Shown here piece by piece: positions 58,209-64,000 of a stretch of DNA of 64,000 nt. Under the pieces are notes generated by a model, which saw only the letters and a program-made list of their open reading frames with translations, did no database searches and had not been told where the DNA came from. This stretch comes from Dendrocalamus latiflorus (lineage: Eukaryota > Streptophyta > Magnoliopsida > Poales > Poaceae). The position numbers and the translations under genes are program-made. Numbering within the stretch: the first letter of the stretch is position 1; the number at the start of each line of letters is the position of its first letter. The stretch covers positions 5,369,055 through 5,433,054 of the forward strand of contig CM029669.1 of assembly GCA_017311315.1 (NCBI GenBank), in the 5' to 3' direction.

Positions 58209-58810
58209 TTATACTCTGTAGAGTGCGTGGGAACATCATCCACGTCTTATTTATACTCCGGAGAGTACGCATATGGACAACATCCATGCGTGCGCGGGAT
58301 CCGCGTCTTGTTTATACTCAGTAGAGTGCGCAGGGACAACATCCGCGTCTTATTTATACTCCGTAGAGTGTGTGGGATCAACATCCACGTCTTATTTATA
58401 CTCTGGAGAGTACGCATATGGACAACATCCATGCGTGCGTGGGATCCGTGTCTTGTTTATACTCAGAAGAGTGCGTAGGGACAACATCCGCGTCTTGTTT
58501 ATACTCCATAGAGTGCGTGCGGAGGCGGACCTCGGCGCTACGTCTTATTTAGAGTCTATATACTAAGCGCGGGGGCAAGCCCCCGCGCGTTGTGGGCGGT
58601 GAGGGTGCGTGCGGAGGCGGACCTCGACGCTACGTCTTATTTATACTCCGTAGAGTGCGTGGGAATATCATCCACATCTTGTTTATACTCCGGAGAGTAC
58701 GCGTAGGGACAACATCCACGCGTGCGCGGAGCATCCGCGTCTTGTTTATACTTAGTAGAGTGCGCAGGGACAACATCCGCGTCTTATTTATACTCCGGAG
58801 AGTACGCTGA
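58209..58810. repeat. 42/61-bp composite tandem repeat array
   Basis: The anchor TTTATACTC recurs with spacings of about 43, 61, 42, 42, 61 and 42 bp from 58209 on, giving a higher-order unit near 145 bp. It is interrupted at 58502-58630 by a GC-rich segment with the hairpin GCGGGGGC-AA-GCCCCCGC, then resumes to about 58810. Confidence 0.88.
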
Positions 58811-61020
58811 CGCTCGAGGCAATCGTGTGATTTAAATTCAAAACGAGGACCAAAACAGAGGCATCGAAGAAATGGTCAAAGACTTGCGGCAACAAAATGC
58901 TCCAGAATACAACCAGGAAAGCATTAGATGCTACGGGAGACCAGAACAGGCCAAAACCCGAGACGCAAACACGGCCAAATCAATTGCTCGTACACTGGAA
59001 CTACAGGTGCAATAAACAATATGCTGCATTTAAAGCCTCGCACATAATCACATGCAGTACATACCAGTCGGTATGGTGGCACCGCGAAGTAGACTCCGCG
59101 GGTGTGGAGATCCTGACTGCGTGAAGCTAGCGGAGGCCTCGTCTTGAGATACGGAGTCGAGGAGGAGTACCACTGGCAGGCCGGCGACGTCGCCACAGAA
59201 TTGAGCGAAGACCGGCGAAGTCATCGCGAAGCCGAGGCGAAGGCACGTGGGGTTGAAGCCGACGCGGTCGCGTGCGGCAAGGAGCCTGTAGGCTCAATGG
59301 AGACATACAGACGGAACTTGTCAAAGACGTTGCTACATGCACGCGCCTGTGCAATCTACAGAGCGCCCATGCACACCTCAAGCTTGGAGTCATCGTAGTC
59401 ACACTGCCAGGTACCTTCGGGGTCTCCGCCTGCATGAAGTCGACGCGCCAGAGGAGGTGTCGACAACGCGGAGACCACCGCCCGACGCCGCTGACGTGAA
59501 GTCCATGCAGATGCTTCGGAGTCGCCGAGGTCGCGTGGAGCCACCGCAGTGCAGGTTGTCGTGGAGTTGGGCGAATACCGGCGAAGTTATGCCGGCGGCT
59601 GATGCAGCACGGAGGCTCGGCGCTGGCCCTGCGCAGAGACTGCAATGCGGAGACGCACGGAGGCCTGGCCAGAGGCGCGCGATGTCGGCGAAGGCGTGCG
59701 CGGAGATGCGGAGTCCGCTGGAACCGAAGGTGGCGTTGAGCACGGATCATTCCGGGACTTCGAAGTGCGGAGCCCTACCAACGCGGAGTCGATGGTGAAG
59801 ATCGTCGTTTGCGGAGTCCGGGGCACCCGCACAACAACTCCAGTGCGACGCCTATTCTCTCTCTGAGCCTGTGGATCGAGCAGCCGGCCCCGAAGCCGAG
59901 GCACGCTTGATGGAGTCCTCGCACATGAAGGAGGCGAGGTCGTTGCCGGCGCCGCAGCGATACACGTGGTCGCATTCGTGGTATGAACCCTAGTAGTCAT
60001 CGTTCCGCAGGCACTGGATTTTGCTCCTGATGCGGGTACAGGCGAGGCGGAGCCCTGGTGCGGACGTCTTGAGGCGCGGAGGCCGAGCGGAGCACCGGGC
60101 AGACTCGTCAGAGCCGACACCAACGGGGGAAGGCGCGTGCAGCGAAGGCCGAAGCTGCCGAGTTGGAGGCCCACAGAGACCTGGCGTGGACGCCGAGAGC
60201 TTAACCCGGATGGCGGGGTGCTTCGGCCCCTCCAGCGACTTCAGCCACGGATGCCATCACCAGCGAGGGATTTGGAGAGTGCGCACAGACGGAAGCTTGT
60301 GCCTGCATTGGCTTGAGCAGGCTGGCTGCCATGCATGCACGCGTGTAGAAGCGCATGCACGCAGACTCCGCGGATGGAAATGTGGCGCTCGCAAATGGAG
60401 GGGGCTGGAGCGGAGGCACGCTTGGCGAGGTGCGCTTCGCGCCGTCGAAGGCACACGAGCTAGCTTCGATGATGCTTTGCCGGGCCTCGGCGGAGCGAAG
60501 CTCGAGGGCGCTATCGGCGGGCAGAGACTCCGCTGGGGTTGGAGCAGCGCCTCGCCCATGCAGCGGCCGTGACCTGGCTCGGTGCAGACTCCATCGGGGC
60601 GGAGGTGGAGCTACTGCGGTGGTCGCTGCAGCGGCGCGGAGTCATGGTCGGCGTCGTGGAGCCGTGGCGCAGAGGCGAGGTCAGCTTGCTCCACCCGCGG
60701 TGCGGTGACCACAGCCCTGCTGGTGGCGCTCCTGGTGGAGGCTCCGGCGCCGGCGCCGGTGGAGGGCACTTCGCCGCTACGGAGGCCGTTGCGCGGTCAC
60801 GCAGTCTAGAGCTAAGTCGAAGTGGATGCTCGACGTGAAGTAGCCGCGCTTCCTGGGCCCGACAGCAAGACGCGGGGGCGGAGCCTTGCCCCGTGCGTAT
60901 GCATGCAGAGCTATGCCATAGGGCCTTTCCCATTCTTGGCGAGCGTCAGCGCGTAGACGCGAAGGGCGCTGAGGCCGGAGCTGCAGAGTAGGCTTCGACA
61001 GTGTGCGAGTCGTCGCGAGT
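58811..61020. other. GC-rich non-coding DNA of a probable element
   Basis: Rich in GCGGAGTC and GAGGCG motifs, with overlapping frames on all strands and none conserved. It is probably internal sequence of the same non-autonomous element as the three arrays. No known domain was seen on either strand. Confidence 0.45.
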
Positions 61021-61149
61021 GTCAGAAAACATCTACTGCATCAAACGCTCAGGAGATCCCAGCGCTAACTAAACATACACCTTCAGAGAGACTAAATTCA
61101 GGCGTAAACAGTAGCTTGACGGAAATCCGACAAAAATGGGAAATGACAG

Positions 61150-61428
61150 TGGGGCAACGGATTGATGCAGAGCGCATTCAACTCGGTAGATCCGAGGCTC
61201 TTTTATATGTTTATTGACTGATACAAAATAGCGTTTGTTACATCCAGGAAACAATCAAAAGAGAGAATCAATCAAACTCCTAACTGTCCTACTGACTCGG
61301 ACAAACTATTCAGCCGTTGGCAACAAACAAAAAAGACCGAGTCTGCTCTTAACTTACGGCTACTTCGGATGTAGGCTAAAACACAAATGCAAATAAAAAT
61401 AGCAAATGCTCAAGATTATATTCTAGCA
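61150..61428 (-). mobile_element. Copia 3' LTR (approximate)
   Basis: On the - strand the RNase H stop is followed by a PPT-like AGATTAGGGGGTGAATT, then TGCTAGAATATAATC at 61428. CTCAAGATTA and its inverse TAATCTTGAG flank this junction. The far end of the LTR is not defined. Confidence 0.4.
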
Positions 61429-61453
61429 AATTCACCCCCTAATCTTGAGGCAT

Positions 61454-64000
61454 TCAAACCTGAACTAAACCCAGTTTGTCCCTGTGTTCCTTGAAGCGTA
61501 CTCGGCCAAGCGGCTTTGTAAGAATATCTGCTAACTGATCTTCAGATCTGACATACTCCACCGTGATCTTCTTCTGTTCAACACACTCCCTGATGAAATG
61601 AAAGCGGGTATCAATATGTTTGCTTCGGTCGTGTAGCACTGGATTCTTACAAAGGTTGATAGCCGATTTGTTATCAATCTTCAGTACTGTACTGCAGGGT
61701 TCTTCCTCCATCAACTCAGCAATCAGACGCCCAAGCCACAAGGCTTGACAAGCTGCAGTTGCGGCTGCAACATATTCCGCTTCACATGAAGATAGCGCCA
61801 CAATCCTTTGTTTTTGTGATTGCCAACTAAGCAAATTCTCTCCAAGCATGTACAGAAAACCTGTGGTGCTCTTCCGGTCTACAATATCCCCAGCCATATC
61901 ACTGTCGATGTATCCCACTAACCGCATAACTGCTCCTTGCTTCCTTTTGAAACTGCAGCCAAGATTGAGAGTGCCAGCGATGTAACGCAATATATGTTTC
62001 ACCGCAGCCCAGTGTTCAGTTGTTGGTTTTTCCATAAACCTACTAACATAACCAACCGAATAAGCAAGATCCGACCTAGTATTCACCAAAAACCTTAGAC
62101 TTCCCACAATGCTCTTGTACATAGTTGGTTCAATGCAATCTCTAGTACCTTCTTTACGCAACTTGAGTCTGGGCTCCATAGGAATTTGAGAGGAGTTGCA
62201 GTCCTCCATTCCAGCTTTCTGAAGAATTCTAGCTTGCATATGTCAACTGGGACAAAGTGATGCAGCTGTCTGTCTGATTAACTTCCATCCCGAGATACAA
62301 ACTCAGTAAACCCAAATCACTCATACTGAATAATGCCTTCATTTGTTCCTTGAACTTGGCAATTTCAACAGTTTGGGCTCCTGTAATAATAAGATCATCT
62401 ACATACACTCCCACAATGATCCTCAACACCCCCTTACCTCAGGTATACACGGCACTCTCGGTTGCAGTCTTGACAAAACCCAGTTTTGTTAGACTTGAGT
62501 CCAGTTTAGAATTCCAGGCCCCGGGTGCTTGCCGCAAACTGTATAATGCTTTCTTTAGCTTCAAGACCTTATTTGGAATCTCCTCATCAATAAATCCTGG
62601 AGGCTGCATGAGATACACATCTTCTTCTAGCTCTCCATTCAAAAATGCTGTTTTGACATCCATATGATGGATTTGCCAACCCTTCTGTGCAGCAAGTGCT
62701 ATAAGCAAACGCACTATTTCCATCCTCACAACCAGGGCAAAGACTTCATCAAAATCTATCCCATGCTGTTGCACATAACCCTTAGCAACTAGCCTGGCTT
62801 TATGCCTCATCACTGCACCATTAGCATCCTTCTTTATCTTAAAAACCCACTTCAAACCGATTGCTTGATGCCCTGCTGGTAGGCCAGTCAAGAACCAAGT
62901 GGAGTTGTCTTCAATTGAACTCAATTCCTTAATCATTGCTTTGCGCCAGCAACTTTGCTTGCTAGCTTCATCGAAGCTTGTCAGCTCCTCTTCGGCTAAC
63001 AGACATTGATCACTGTAATCAAAGTCTGAAACCGGTACTGTGGATACATTGAGGTCATCAATCCTTCGATATCGTCGTGGTGCTTCTTCAGTGTTGATGG
63101 AGGCATCACTTGGTGGTGTACAAAATTGTATCCCCACAGGAGTATACGGCGAGCCTGGAATCATTGAAGATGAGCTGCTCCCGTTTAAAGCTGTTGTTGG
63201 TGAAATACTCCCACCTGCACCATTGCCATTTTCTACCCCAACATCTTCAATTGCTTCTGTCTCTATTGCTGCAGCTCCAGTCATGAATGTAGTGAAATGT
63301 TCAACTACAAATTCCCCATCTCCTTGATCCAGCCCCTGTGTTGTGCTCGAGCTCCCCCACGGCCAGCTCGCCGTTTCATCGAACACAACATCTCGAGTTA
63401 CACACACCTTCTTCCCAACTGGGTCATACATCGGTAGGCCTTGGACCCCTCTTCATAACCAATAAAGATCATCTTTGTACTACGGTCTTCTAGTTTCTTG
63501 AGATTAGGCTTTACTGTCTTGACGTAACCGATACAACTGAAGGTCCGTAGATGCTCAACACTGGGTTGTCTGCCGTGCCAGGCTTCATAAGGTGTCACAC
63601 CTTGTAGCTCTTCGTTGGAGACCGGTTCAGCACATACACCGCAGTTACCACTGCTTCTCCCCAGAAATGACCGGGCATTCCCATGGCCTTCAACATACTG
63701 CGTGCAGCCGCTACAACCGTCTGATTTCGCCGTTCAACAACTCCATTCTACTGTGGAGAATACGGGGAAGTAAGCTGTCGCTTGATTCCTTGAGTTGCAC
63801 AGTATGTGCCGAACTCAGCTGCAGTGAATTCGCCACCCCGGTCAGTGCGGAGTGTCTTCAGTTTACATCCCTTCTCCACTTCGACACCAACCTGGAACAG
63901 TTTGATTTCTTTTGCTGCCTGATCTTTTGAGGATAGTAGTCGAATCCACATAAACCGACTCATGTCATCCACGAGCAGCAGAAAATACTTCTTCCCTCCT
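61454..64000 (-). pseudogene. Ty1/copia pol: integrase, reverse transcriptase, RNase H (continues past the right edge)
   Basis: From the right edge: integrase core (DDMSRFMWIRL, RTDRGGEF, SPYSPQ-stop-NGVVERRN), the GYEEGSKAY linker, RT (KARLVAKGYVQQHGIDFDEVF, MDVKTAFLNGELEEDVYL, VYVDDLIITG) and RNase H (GYIDSDMAGDIVDRKSTTGF, SSCEAEYVAAATAACQALWL, HIDTRFHFIRE). Breaks seen: CAG to TAG in the integrase (near 63752), a one-base deletion near 63431, CGA to TGA near 62435-62439, and a frameshift near 62235. Motifs are otherwise intact, so this copy decayed recently. Confidence 0.92.

Noticed and set aside
56449..58287. Long Arg/Ala/Pro-rich frames, including one of 415 codons on the - strand
   Set aside because: They are translations of 58-bp and 96-bp tandem repeats and change peptide with each frame; not conserved coding sequence.
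58560..58590. Helitron 3' end, from the GC-rich hairpin GCGGGGGC...GCCCCCGC
   Set aside because: The hairpin is not followed by the CTRR terminus expected for Helitrons and lies inside a tandem-repeat region.
59127..60933. Many overlapping frames of 100-207 codons
   Set aside because: High GC content suppresses stops in all frames; none has a recognisable motif or consistent strand.

Overview
This window is nuclear DNA from a flowering plant, most likely a grass close to rice. The evidence is the mix of plant Ty1/copia, Ty3/gypsy (Tat lineage), L1 LINE, hAT and MITE elements, one GC-rich LRR receptor kinase gene with a typical plant intron, and fragments of plant genes (DXS, AG peptide, a 3'-5' exonuclease/KH gene). 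Nothing here looks bacterial, viral or organellar. By my reading well over 80% is transposable element, much of it nested.

Layout. 1-4.2 kb: 3' part of a decayed Ty1/copia element on the + strand, interrupted by a solo LTR with a 5-bp TSD. 4.4-6.6 kb: a 2.2 kb hAT-type element with a perfect 8-bp TSD. 6.6-8.4 kb: unassigned DNA, a possible SINE and a partly duplicated hAT-type MITE. 8.8-22.9 kb: two long LTR-like blocks of a TGTAACA-type gypsy family in opposite orientation. The first contains a nested gag-only element (10.3-16.1 kb, TSD CCACC). The second contains a second copy of the 2.2 kb hAT element, inverted and with its own 8-bp TSD. 23.7-34.8 kb: a complete 11.1 kb Ty3/gypsy Tat-lineage element on the - strand, with TSD GTATT, tRNA-type PBS, PPT and dual RNase H. 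Each LTR carries an 18-bp minisatellite. 35.9-38.2 kb: a 5'-truncated L1 LINE. 39.1 kb: a broken exon of a 3'-5' exonuclease/KH gene. 39.7-40.7 kb: a 1 kb hAT derivative. 41.0-44.5 kb: an apparently intact LRR receptor kinase. 45.0 kb: a decayed AG-peptide gene. 46.1-47.0 kb: two exons of a DXS-like gene with a LINE-like insertion in the intron. 47.0-48.1 kb: MITEs. 48.4-51.1 kb: LTR and gag of a SIRE-like copia element. 51.4-55.7 kb: a further gypsy LTR-like piece and a second, truncated gag-only element. 55.9-61 kb: an LTR followed by three successive tandem-repeat arrays and GC-rich DNA. 61.2-64 kb: the 3' half of a - strand copia element that runs off the window.

The only gene I consider a plausible functional host gene is the LRR receptor kinase. 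The element pol genes are broken mostly by single nonsense codons, and nearly all of these fit C-to-T or G-to-A changes, the expected mark of deamination of methylated cytosines. I found no convincing novel biochemical system. The least ordinary items are the LTR minisatellite that is open in several frames, the gag-only family with a conserved domain I cannot name, the chimeric 5' end of one of its copies, and the block of three different minisatellites.
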